This document shows positions 1 through 9,387 of a stretch of 64,000 bases of DNA, piece after piece. Origin of the DNA: Paralithodes platypus (taxonomy: Eukaryota > Arthropoda > Malacostraca > Decapoda > Lithodidae). How positions within the stretch are numbered: position 1 is the first letter of the stretch; each line of letters opens with the position of its first letter. Position numbers and translations under genes: made by a program. The stretch is taken from the NCBI GenBank assembly GCA_032716605.1, contig CM064502.1:35212932-35276931 (forward strand), in the 5' to 3' direction. The notes beneath the pieces are model-generated. The model searched no databases. It saw only the letters and a program-made list of their open reading frames with translations, and was not told the DNA's origin.

Positions 1-173
1 GGCGATATTACTAATATGAGACAATAGCATCACCGTACTAAGCACCGTTAAGCAATGTAAGCTCAATTAAAAGAAAATGAAAGAACTCGTAAGTATGAAT
101 AAAAACAATAGTATTACTTTCATCATAACCCAATTACTTAAAGAGTTGCTTTAGTCCACAAGTCAGTCAACTA

Positions 174-359
174 AAATAGTTAAGTACATAATAATAGTAG
201 CGATAACGTTAATTCCCAATCAAATAGTTAAGTACATAAATAGTAGCGTTAACGTTAATTCCCAATCGAATAGTTAAGTACATAAATAGTAGCGTTAACG
301 TTAATTCCCAATCAAATAGTTAAGTACATAAATAGTAGCGTTAACGTTAATTCCCAATC
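174..359. repeat. 46-bp tandem repeat, 4 copies
   Basis: Four head-to-tail units start at 174, 222, 268 and 314. The first is 48 bp and the others 46 bp. Each contains the palindromic core GTTAACGTTAA (GATAACGTTAA in the first). The units are nearly identical, so the array is young or homogenised. No coding content is seen. Confidence 0.93.
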
Positions 360-936
360 ACATATCTCACTAACCAACATAACGTAAGTGTTTACACCGA
401 ACACACACATATATAATCTGACTGACAGTCACAATCCCATTATAATACTTCACCCCGTCTTCCTCCAGCTGCAAGTTAACCTTCCCCAACTCCAAATGAG
501 ACTGATTTGAATGCCCACTACTCGGGTCTTATATACTAAACAATGATGGTGTAGGAACGAATCAGGAGGCGGTTGATGGTGCGCGCCGCTATCACAGCTC
601 CTCGAGTTGCATAGCAGGTGCATGGACCAATGGGGTCTCCTGGCGTCGATCATACGTCATAGCGTCGGGTCATCAAAGTAGTTTGCAGGGTCCCCTATGA
701 CGCACGCAGGTATGAAGGCTTGTTTGCTGGTATGCGGGTGAGCTGGTTTCCCACTCGCTAGTTCGCTCGCTAGTCTGCTTCGCCGCTTGGGTAGTTTGAC
801 ACTCCTTCAACTCTAATTCTAACTCTTAAATTAACATACAGGGCTCCGTATGTCAGAACTGGCTTATGAAGGGATGTTGACTCTTGTTGAGTAAACACCT
901 ATTGGTATTTTCAGGATTTCGTGTTTTTTAAGCCTA
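360..936. other. No recognised feature
   Basis: Mixed-composition sequence between the 46-bp array and the broken LTR. It has only short open frames with no family resemblance. It does not align by eye to the LTR copies farther right, so it is probably flanking DNA or another unrecognised element. Confidence 0.5.
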
Positions 937-1423
937 AATTAACCGGTCGGTCCCCTTAAAGGGACCTATAGGAATGATGTATATACCATTGGAAAGGTAA
1001 TTAAAAACACTAAAAGGCCTATCAAGCCAATTTACTCTAGTAATTTAATTTTTTTCACAATATGTCATCAAAGTTGTAATTTTCTATAAATATTTTCGCC
1101 TGAATCCGTAATCACCTAAATCGAACAAATACACAAAATATATACAATGTTTTTTATAGAAACTACAGATACACCTTTTGTGAGTTGTTTGTTCACATAA
1201 AACAAGTGCTATGGGGATTTCTGTAGGAGTTTATCATTTTCTGCAGTGCTATGATTTTCAACGTTTTTTTTTACCTAAATTGCAAGAAAAAAGCAAAAAA
1301 AAAAAAAAAAAACATTTTTTTTTTTTTTTTATCTAGTTTTATGGTCATATACACCTGTGCCAAATTTCATTTAAATTGAAAGTAAGACCTGGAAGTTTGT
1401 AATTAACCGGTCGGTCCCCTTAA
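937..1423. repeat. Segment bounded by 23-bp direct repeats, probable insertion
   Basis: The same 23 bases, which contain AACCGGTCGGTCCCCTTAA, occur at 937-959 and 1401-1423. The segment between them is AT-rich, with an A-run near 1291-1308 directly followed by a T-run. Both repeats end in TTAA, and LTR homology starts exactly at the right-hand TTAA. The layout suggests a TTAA-targeting element or rearranged insertion that removed the left part of the LTR. Terminal inverted repeats are only a few bases (RGGGACC), so the class is uncertain. Confidence 0.45.
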
Positions 1424-2190
1424 GGACTTCGCTAGGCTACGAGCCATTTGCTCAGCCATTGTTTCCTAGCCTACGATATCCCAGCTTGACTTTATTCGCC
1501 TAGCAGACACCCGATTAGGATTATAAACTCTTATGTTATGTATGCAGCATTTTTATTCACGTTGATTGTAAGCCTTGGTTGTTGTTGAGTTGCAAAACCT
1601 GAGCAGGCTTTTACGTTGCCTGAGGAAGTACTTCTTTTGTTGTTGGAGATAATACTATTGCGCATTTATTATTATTCCCGTGCCAGTTAACACTGTATGT
1701 CCATACACTTGTCATATCTTGTTCCTGCTTTGTATAACAGTTCCAAATCCGATTCGATCATCTTAAGCAGCATCAGACTTTCTTCAGAAGATTCCTGCTC
1801 GATGCTTAGGACTTTCATTCACTTTCTTTAATATAGGAGTGACAGTTTATTATTGTTTAGAGTAACTTTAATTATACCTTCTTCTTGTTTGCATTAAATC
1901 ATTTCAGTGATTTAATTAAGCTCTCTATCCTTTTCCTTGTATACCTTATTAACGTAATTGTATGTTGTTGTGATCAGGCTGTATCAGAGATCATCAGCCT
2001 GTAGTAGTAGTGCATTTATACCGAGTAATAGGATACCCCGTTATCGCAGATTTAACTCTGGAGGGTATAGGTGTTTTTGTGCGCCGGCATTATAAGTTCG
2101 AGGGTTGGATCTAGTGTTACCGTTGTGGCTGTGTGCCTTTCTAGTCCAATGATTAAGAGCCCTTGTTTTAGACGAGTCCCGGTCGTAACA
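1423..2190 (+). repeat. 5' LTR remnant (3' part only)
   Basis: It aligns with 10722-10946 on the same strand and with the complement of the inverted LTR beginning at 10946. It ends in CA at 2190, immediately before a TGG-starting primer-binding site. Only about 770 bp of an LTR of about 2.15 kb remains. The 5' part is missing and replaced by the segment ending at 1423. Confidence 0.82.
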
Positions 2191-2192
2191 AA

Positions 2193-2210
2193 TGGCGACC
2201 TTGCTTAGGA
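2193..2210 (+). promoter_or_regulatory. tRNA primer-binding site
   Basis: The sequence begins TGGCGACC two bases after the LTR terminus. TGG is the complement of the tRNA CCA end and is the usual start of a minus-strand primer site. The priming tRNA was not determined. Confidence 0.7.
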
Positions 2211-2409
2211 TTTTGTGAACTTAGAGAAATATTGCAGGAGTGTTGTGGTCATTTGTTTTTTGTTTAAAGGAATATAGTGGACACATGGAATTTTTTTTGG
2301 CGAGTAGTATAACACTTAAGAGTCTTCAAGCATTTTTGAGTGAATAGTGCTACAAGAGAGTTTAGGTACTCCTTTTTTTTATAAACGTTGAGAATTTTCG
2401 GTGGACAAT

Positions 2410-3639
2410 ATGTCGGACGGTGGATCAGTGTACAGTGAGGACACAGTACGGGAAACAGTCTCTGAGGTGCAGCAGCGGGGCTTGTCCGAAGGCATTAGAG
2501 TTATAACTAGTGAGGAGGATGCAAGGAAGTTTCTGGAGATACCTATTACTGTTGACCGGGTGTCGGGGATTGATCGGTATGGGCTCCAGTGTTTGGCCAC
2601 GGTCATTGGGCATGTGGGCACTAGCAGCATGTCGAGAGGTGACCTGGTGGCCTGTGTGCTCGGCGGGGTGCGTGGGGCTTCGGGTGGAGCGGCAGCTGGG
2701 GCACCTTCGGCCCAGCCCCCATTCCACTCGACTCATACCATGGCACCCCCTCGGGCTCCGGAGCCGGGTACGTTCCCGCAGGCCGATAGTCACTGGCAGC
2801 GTGGTTTGCACTTGGGTGAGTCTCCAATTGTTGCATCTCCTCCTCAAGGTTTGACTCCAGATATGCTCTTCCAGCTTGAGATGGCTAAGATGCAGCTGCA
2901 GCAGCAGCGGGAATCTGAGCAGCAGCAGCGGGAGTTTGAGATGGCTAAGATTCAGGCTGAGGAGAGAAGGGCCAGATATGAGACTGAGGAGAGAAGGGCC
3001 AGATATGAGAGTGAGCTTAAGCAGAGAGAGGCTGAGCTTCGGGTTGAGGCTACGAAGTACTGTGCAGACATAGATCTTGAGAAGTCTCGGGTGGAGTCAA
3101 CAGGGCAGCGTCTCGGTTCTGCGAATCGAGGTCTTGATCAGTCTTTATCGCACCTGCTCAAGTTGGTCCCTGTATTTGATGAGTCAGGTGTCACTGAATT
3201 TTTTATGCGTTTTGAGAAGAAGTGCCGGGAGCACCAATGGCCCGAGGTTAAGTGGGCAACCCTTGTTTCCTCTAGGTTGGTTGGCAAAGGACTCAAGGCA
3301 TATGATGCGTTGCCTTTGGAGTCGTGCATCGATTATGAGGTATTGAAGGAGGCTGTCCTGCGGGCATATGAGTTACAACCAGAGACGTACAGATTGAAGT
3401 TCCGGGGTGTAACGAAGGGTCGTGAGTGCACCTTTCTTGAGCATGCCCGGGATCTGTCCGATGCATTTAGAAACTGGCTGCATTCTGAGAAGGCATCGAC
3501 GTTTGAGGAGTTGAAACAGCTGATGCATCTAGAACAATTTTTCAAGTGTACGGGCGGCGATCTGACGTTGAATCTTAAAGAAAAAACCCGAAAACTCTTC
3601 AGGAGGCAGCTGAGATGGCTGACCTTCGGATGTCACTGA
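2410..3639 (+). CDS. gag: Gag polyprotein, SCAN-like capsid
   Basis: Structural protein expected to assemble the cytoplasmic retrotransposon particle. The ATG at 2410 is the first in this frame. Residues about 55-150 are Gly/Pro/Ala-rich. Residues about 155-230 form a Gln/Glu/Arg-rich coiled coil with a short internal repeat (RRARYE, twice). Residues about 245-385 form the capsid region, with EFFMRFEKKC near its start and FEELKQLMHLEQFF near its end. The latter resembles the end of SCAN domains, which are thought to derive from Gmr1-like gag. The frame ends without a zinc knuckle. The knuckle resumes in the -1 frame after an A6 run at 3581-3586, so a single-base loss is the likeliest cause. 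The run does not fit a canonical slippery heptamer in this frame. Confidence 0.82.
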   Translation: MSDGGSVYSEDTVRETVSEVQQRGLSEGIRVITSEEDARKFLEIPITVDRVSGIDRYGLQCLATVIGHVGTSSMSRGDLVACVLGGVRGASGGAAAGAPSAQPPFHSTHTMAPPRAPEPGTFPQADSHWQRGLHLGESPIVASPPQGLTPDMLFQLEMAKMQLQQQRESEQQQREFEMAKIQAEERRARYETEERRARYESELKQREAELRVEATKYCADIDLEKSRVESTGQRLGSANRGLDQSLSHLLKLVPVFDESGVTEFFMRFEKKCREHQWPEVKWATLVSSRLVGKGLKAYDALPLESCIDYEVLKEAVLRAYELQPETYRLKFRGVTKGRECTFLEHARDLSDAFRNWLHSEKASTFEELKQLMHLEQFFKCTGGDLTLNLKEKTRKLFRRQLRWLTFGCH

Positions 3640-5180
3640 TTCGTGGGTGCGGTTCTGCACAGAGAAGTGATGCAGGCAATAAGGAGCGTAACCCTCTCCC
3701 TCCCCGAAACACTGATACACATAATTACACTAAGAACAAGAGCAACGACACCAAAACTGACCATAAACCTAGTACCGTCCCGTTTAGAAAGGGTCCGGGT
3801 CCTTCCTCACCTCAAGGAAAACCCAAGGGAAAGCTAGAGTGCTTCCATTGTCATAAGGAGGGGCATTTTGCAAGAGCCTGTCCAAGCAAGCCACCTAATG
3901 CAGTTGTGTCTTTGGCTCGCAACATTGGGGTGTCCCCAAAGTCGTCTGAGTTTGCCCGGGGTATAACGTCAGAGGCTGGGACACAGCTAGTGGAGAAGAA
4001 TCCGGAAGGCTCGAACCCTGTCCGCGATGTCTTTTGTGACCATCGAGGGCGTGGCTGCGTGAAGGGGGCTGGAAAGAAGCATGGAGTTGAGCTGTTGCGA
4101 GACACGGGTGCCTCTCAGACTTTGATGAAGAACTTTACTGGTAGACCAATAAATGCGGCACGGGTGGTTGTGGTGCAAGGTATCAATGCTATCAGGTCAT
4201 ACCCGTTGGTCAGGATGGAACTGGAGGTAGATGGTGTGACACGAGAGTTGGATGTGGGAATTGTGGAGAACTTGCCTGTTGGGGGCGTCTACCTCCTTCT
4301 CGGCAACGACTTTGCGGTGCCTACTTCTGAGGTTTCACCCTTAGTCGTTGCCGAGAAGCCGGCCGACGTGAGTAGGGAGAAACAGGAGTTGGTAGAGAAG
4401 TGTTATGTACAACCTATGGCTTGCGTTGTTACAAGATCTCTTGCATCCAAAGTGTTACAGCCTATTCCTCAGTCTTCTGATCAACGGAGGAACGGTCGGA
4501 AGAAGACGGCTAATGTTGGTAAAAGTTTGGAGAGTTTAGTACCAGCAGCGCTTCTTGGCGACTCAGTATTGGCACCATTGTTGGAGTCTGGAGAAGCCCC
4601 AGGACCTGTCACAGCTAGTGAGGAGGTAGGGCAGGAAGAGACTCCGAGGCAGCAACGTTACGCACAAAGAGAAAAAAGGGTTGCTCAGTTCGATATTTGG
4701 GGAGGACATGGGTTGCTTCGGAAGCATCTAGACAGGTTGGCTCCCTCGGATATTAGTAAACTGCAGTTGGAGGATCCGGAAATTCAGAAGTGTGGTAATG
4801 GTGCTGTCGAGCTCGAAGAGGACGGGGATGCAAAGCCAGGAGATTTTTTTTATATTGAGGGAATATTGTATCGGCGATTTCAAGACCCGAAGAGAAGTTG
4901 GGAGGGTGGGTCAGGAGTGGTAGACCAGCTGGTTGTGCCGAGGGCGTGCAGGGATAGCCTACTAAGGTTGGCCCACGATGTGCCGTTGGCAGGACACTTG
5001 GGAGTACGCAAGACGGTAGCGGCTTTGGTTAAGTTTTTTTGGTGGCCAGGTTTAAAAGCACAGGCTGTGTCATGGGTGGCAATGTGCAGTACCTGCCAGA
5101 AAGTGGGTAAACCGAACCAATGCATCCCAAAGGCTCCATTACAACCTATTCCTGTCATGGGGCCCCCTTCAGTAAGGTAG
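3588..5180 (+). pseudogene. pol: Nucleocapsid knuckle, protease and integrase N-terminal domain
   Basis: Continuation of the gag-pol frame. A canonical C-X2-C-X4-H-X4-C knuckle (CFHCHKEGHFARAC) is at 3840-3881. The aspartic protease motif DTGAS is at 4101-4115, and the usual downstream GNDF follows near 4300. The integrase HHCC finger is at about 4972-5100, with HDVPLAGH and CSTC. A one-base shift near 5160 ends the frame at 5180 just before the integrase core. The protease would mature Gag-Pol, and the integrase would insert the cDNA. Confidence 0.85.
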
Positions 5181-5560
5181 TTATAGACATGGTTGGGCCC
5201 CTCCCTCCTACTAGTGCCGGTAATAAATTTCTCCTGACGATAATGGATGTAGCGACACGTTATCCTGATGCATACCCCATGAGGAATGGCATGGCAAAGA
5301 CGGTGGTTAGGAACTTGCTTTTGTACTTTTCCCGATATGGTTTTCCGCAGGAAATACAGTCTGACCAGGGGTCTCCATTGTTTTCTGGAGAATGGTAAGG
5401 ACTGGGACCTGGTTTGCCTTACATATTGTTCGCTGCGAGAGAGGGTACTGGAGAAAGCCTCGGGTTAGTCCAAATGAGCTGTTTTTGGTCATCGCATCAG
5501 AGCCCTCTCAACATGGTTAGGAGATCTGGGAGGGTACTACTAAGCCGTGTTCGTTATGAA
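5120..5560 (+). pseudogene. pol: Integrase catalytic core, internally deleted
   Basis: The core begins with VVIDMVGPLPP (first catalytic Asp) and reaches the second Asp in SDQGSPLF near 5365. The sequence then jumps to the segment GKDWDLV that normally lies after the catalytic Glu. About 60 codons, including the Glu, are therefore missing at about 5388. The rest, to 5560, shows the usual post-core region with additional frame breaks. The integrase cannot be functional. Confidence 0.78.
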
Positions 5561-6042
5561 CCCTTAAATTAGCGGCGAGCAACCATAAGTCGAGTTAAAA
5601 AAAAGCTGGACTATGTGGCGGCGCTCGACATAGGTCGAGTGGCAATTTCAGCACGTAATGTGGCTGAGAGAGAGAGACAAGTGGTGTCAGGAGACTAGCG
5701 AGCGTATGACTGCTCCAGACCACCGCGGCGAACCTACTGACACAAATCTCCGCTCCCTCCTCCCTCTCTCACTCGCTACATACTCAATTATGTACCGAAA
5801 GTACCGAATTACCTGCTTTTTGCACTCGCGTTGCACGGTTATTGCAAGAAAACTATCCATCATACAAGGATCGTTATGGTGTCATTCGAAAGCTCTGTTT
5901 ATGCCCTTTCAGGGATAGGTACTTGTTTTACGTTCTGGGTCTTATTTAGGCATGAAAATGATCACGTAAACAGCCCTATTTTGGCTAAAAACACCCCGCT
6001 GTGCGGTACATATAATAAACCGCATAGGCCGCTCGTAAGGTG
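5561..6042. mobile_element. TTAA-flanked MITE (piggyBac-like) inside integrase
   Basis: Non-coding 482-bp insertion. It is flanked by TGAA (5557-5560, one change from TTAA) and TTAA (6043-6046). The inner ends start CCCTTAAATTAGCGGC and, on the complement, CACCTTACGAGCGGC. The integrase reading resumes at the right junction. Its first 40 bases match the element at 16449. Confidence 0.65.
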
Positions 6043-7869
6043 TTAAAATATGTCCTCGAGAGCAGAGAACGGATGCTGAAGAGCTTGGAGTTGGTTGGTC
6101 GAAATCTGGTGGGATCCCAGGCCCTGATGAAGGACAGATACGATCAGAAGGTGAAACTCCGGGAGTTTCAGGAGTGTCAGGAGGTGTTGATCTTGCTACC
6201 TTTGGTGGGTCATCCCTTATCCGCTAAGTATACTTGTCCTTATAGGGTAGTGGAGAAGATCTCAGACCTTGATTACCTGGTGGCCACTCCAACCAGGAGG
6301 AAAAGAAATCAGTTGTGCCACGTAAATCTGATGAAGGAGTATGTGAGGCGCCCCCCTGAGCCTCTCACTGTCCCGGTGATGACTTGCAGAGGTCAAGGTG
6401 GAGAAGGAGGAAGGGATAGTCATGCTCAGGTGGAGGATAACTGGGATTGTCATGTCTCCGCAGACCAGTGGGCGGGGAACTCGAGACAGGTACCTCACGA
6501 GGCTCTAGAGCACCTGCCTGAGCAACAGCGTGTAGCCGTGCAGCACCTATTCGGTTCATACCCTGCTGTGTTTGCGGAGCACCCAGGCCTCACAACTCAT
6601 GCGGTGCATGATGTGGATGTAGGAGATCACTCACCCTTTAAATCAGTGCCATACCGAGTCCCTCCTATCAAACTCCCAGCACTCAGGGACGAGTTAGCGT
6701 ATATGTTGGATCGGGGCCTGATAGAAAAGGGTGCAGTTAGGTGGACATCTCCCGTCACTCTGCAGCCCAAGCCTGATGGGAAAGTTCGTTTTTGTGTTGA
6801 TTTCCGGCGGTTAAATTGTTGAACCCCCACCAATGCTTACCCCCTTCCTCGTGTGGATGACAGTGTCGACAAGATCGGAAAGGCACAGTATTTGACCAAG
6901 GTAGACCTAGTGAAAGGTTACTGGCAAGTGCCGCTGTCGGAGCGAGCGAAGGAGGTTTGCGGGTTTGTGGTGGATGGTAACACCTACCGTTGTAACGTCA
7001 TGCCCTATGGACTCAAGAATGCACCAGCGACTTTCCAGAATCTCATGAATGACTTAGTAGCAGACATCCCTAACTGTACTGTGTATTTAGACGATGTGAT
7101 AATTTATGATGACGACTTTGAAAGTCACTGTGCACACATTGAAGCCTTGTTTAACAAGCTTAGTGAAGCGGGCTTGGTGGTGAATCTGAAAAAGTGTGAC
7201 TTTGTAAGGGCAACTGTGCAGTATCTAGGATTTGTGGTCGGGAGAGGCTAGGTGTGCCCTCCTCAGAATAAGACACAGGCTATCAATCAGTTCCCTAGAC
7301 CGACCACCAAGCGGCAGATTATGAGGTTTTTAGGCATGATCGGGTACTATCGCCGCTTTATTCAAGGATATTCAACTGTGTTAGCACCTCTGACTGACTT
7401 ATTAGCGAAGGATAAGAAGTTTCTGTGGGCGCCGGAGTGTGAAAAGGCATTTTCCCTTGTTAAACACCTTTTATGCACTCATTCAATACTCAGGGCCCCA
7501 GACTTCGACAGGCCGTTTCAGTTGGCAACTGATGCCAGCGGGGTTGGGGCTGGTGCCGTCTTGATGCAGACAGACGAAGAGGGCCTGGAACACCCAGTAA
7601 GTTTTTCTCCAAAAAGTTCAATTCGGCCCAGAAGAATTACTCAGTGGTGGAGAAAGAATTGCTGGCGATAGTGCTGGCGCTCAGGCACTTCGAGGTGTAT
7701 GTTCCGGCCTATGGACCAGTCGTGGTAGTGTATACTGATCACCACCCTCTTAAATTTCTCAATCAGTTTCACAATCGGAATATGAGACTGACACGGTGGT
7801 CGTTGATGTTACAGGAGTACAATTTAGACATTCGCCATATGCCGGTAGTGATAACGTGATTGCTGACTG
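6043..7869 (+). pseudogene. pol: Integrase C-terminal region, reverse transcriptase and RNase H
   Basis: The integrase C-terminal part ends around 6345 with CHVNLMKEYVRR. A linker follows, then a gypsy-type RT. The RT shows PYRVPP, PDGKVRFCVDFRRLN, LTKVDLVKGYWQVPL, the catalytic YLDD at 7084-7095, and KKCDF...YLGF. Connection and RNase H follow, with TDASGVGAGAVL, EKELLAIVLALRHF and YTDHHPL. Two in-frame stops (TGA 6820, TAG 7249), a one-base loss near 7600 and another near 7838 break the frame. RNase H is then split by the hAT-like insertion at 7870 and finishes at 9312-9339. RT and RNase H would copy the genomic RNA into cDNA in particles. Confidence 0.88.
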
Positions 7870-9303
7870 CAGTGGTGGGCGTGGGTGCGCCGATTTGGCG
7901 CTCTGCACTCTGCGATCCGGTGCGCACTACCAATATAGAGGAGCGCGGAGCGAGGAGCGGCAAAAATCTGAACTCGTAGTGCAGGCGGGGAGCGCAGCTT
8001 AAATTTTGCGCTCCTTTCTGGCGCTCCGGAAGCGATTTTTCCTGTCAACAACAGGTTCAAGAACGTCATTATCGTGTACAGTCATCGTACGGTGTTACTC
8101 ACGGTGTTAGTGAACTGTGATACAGTGATACTATGAGAGTGACAGACTGACAGTGCCACCTTCAAACCCTGGAAAGGTAAGAACCTGACCAGTGCCAGAT
8201 TTTTTTTTTTTTTTTTTTTGGCTAAATCTATCAAGTTGGGTGAGAAAGGAAGGATAATGGTAAAAAAAACACTCCCCTTGTCCATTTTCGCCAGAAATTA
8301 GGTCCCCGATAGTCGCGAACGTAGCTGAAAAGAGTCAAAAGACACTAGACTTCAGAGACTTTTATCATTTTATGGTATCGATACCATCGGAAAGTTACTT
8401 GAATGTATGGGTGGGAGGGTGGTTTGGGGGATGGTGGGGGGAAGGTAGAAGCGTAATTGACTCGTGTTACAAATATGAAGCCGATTGGTGAGGTAGTTTC
8501 GCCACCACAGATTTTTCTTTTTTTCCTTTTCTTCGTATGGATATGCTGGAAGTGGGTTGTGGGAGGCAGTTGGGGGTGTGGTGGAAGGAAGGCAGAAGGG
8601 TAAGGCACTTGTCACACAAATATGGAACCGATTGGTGCAATCGTTTCGCCGCCATAGATTTTCCTTTTTTTTCCTTGTGAGGCGACCGATAGTCAGCGAG
8701 TGGGTGGGAGGAGGGGTTTGGGGTAGTGGTGGTGGGTATGAAGAAGGGAAAGGTACATGTGGTAAAAAAATAAAAATATGAAAGCCATAGGTGCAGTCGT
8801 TTCGCTGCTACGATTTTGTTTTCGGCGAGTCAGTATATAATTATATACGGACCTGGCACTGGGCGTGACAACTGACAAGACCCTAGTCCCGGCCATATAT
8901 ATACCGTCGAAGACTGGTCAGCGGGTCATTCATGATATGATATCAATCATATCATTGATATGACATAAAGAATTACAGAAACTGAGAAAGTGAGAAACTT
9001 AAACTTCAGAAAGACACCATGACTTGAGTTTTTTTTTAGTTTTTTGAATTTTTTTTATTTAATGAAGTGAAAGACAAAAGATTGTATTAATTTAGGTAAA
9101 TAATTAAATAACTTCTAGAAGCTGTTTTTTACTTGTTTTTATTATATACCTATTTTTGGGAGCGCGAAGCGCAGGAGCGCAGAGCAACAAGCGCATCGGG
9201 TCGGCTGACCAAAGGAGCGTGTGAGCGGTGCCGCATTACCTTATGTCTGAGGAGCGGGGAGCGCTGCCGCATTACCGGTCCCACCGGAGCGCGCCCACCA
9301 CTG
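7870..9303. mobile_element. Non-autonomous hAT-like transposon
   Basis: A 1,434-bp insertion with terminal inverted repeats beginning CAGTGGTGGGCG on both strands. It is flanked by perfect 8-bp duplications GCTGACTG at 7862-7869 and 9304-9311. Eight-base duplications and a CAG start are hallmarks of hAT elements. No transposase frame is present. Both subterminal regions are packed with GAGCG motifs in either orientation, plausible transposase-binding repeats. Removing the insertion and one duplication restores the RNase H terminal motif. Confidence 0.88.
8395..8820 (+). repeat. Internal ~150-bp tandem repeats within the hAT-like element
   Basis: Three diverged units recur with their anchor blocks (AAATATG followed by CCGATTGGTG-like and TCGTTTCGCC-like bases) near 8474, 8619 and 8773. 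Each unit includes a poly-T stretch and a G-rich GGGTGGGAGG-type stretch. They account for the short open frames here, which are not genes. Confidence 0.7.
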
Positions 9304-9311
9304 GCTGACTG

Positions 9312-9339
9312 TTTGTCGAGGATGGAGGATCCGAGTTAG
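9312..9339 (+). pseudogene. pol: RNase H terminal codons, 3' of the hAT insertion
   Basis: The short tail encodes the LSR motif that normally follows NVIADC in gypsy RNase H, then four or five codons and a TAG at 9337. It continues directly from 7869 across the insertion. No integrase follows, which supports the upstream position of integrase in this element. Confidence 0.8.
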
Positions 9340-9387
9340 GCTACCACAGGTGTGCGGCTTTGTGTGGAGTAAAATTGGCTTGCCCCT

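Noticed and set aside
2425..2854. Other open frames overlapping gag on both strands
   Set aside because: They are shadows of the gag frame, with no domain and no conservation argument.
3579..3590. Possible programmed -1 frameshift at the A-run between gag and the knuckle/protease frame
   Set aside because: In the gag frame the site reads A AAA ACC rather than the canonical A AAA AAC. Gag also lacks its knuckle without the shift, so an accidental one-base loss is more likely.
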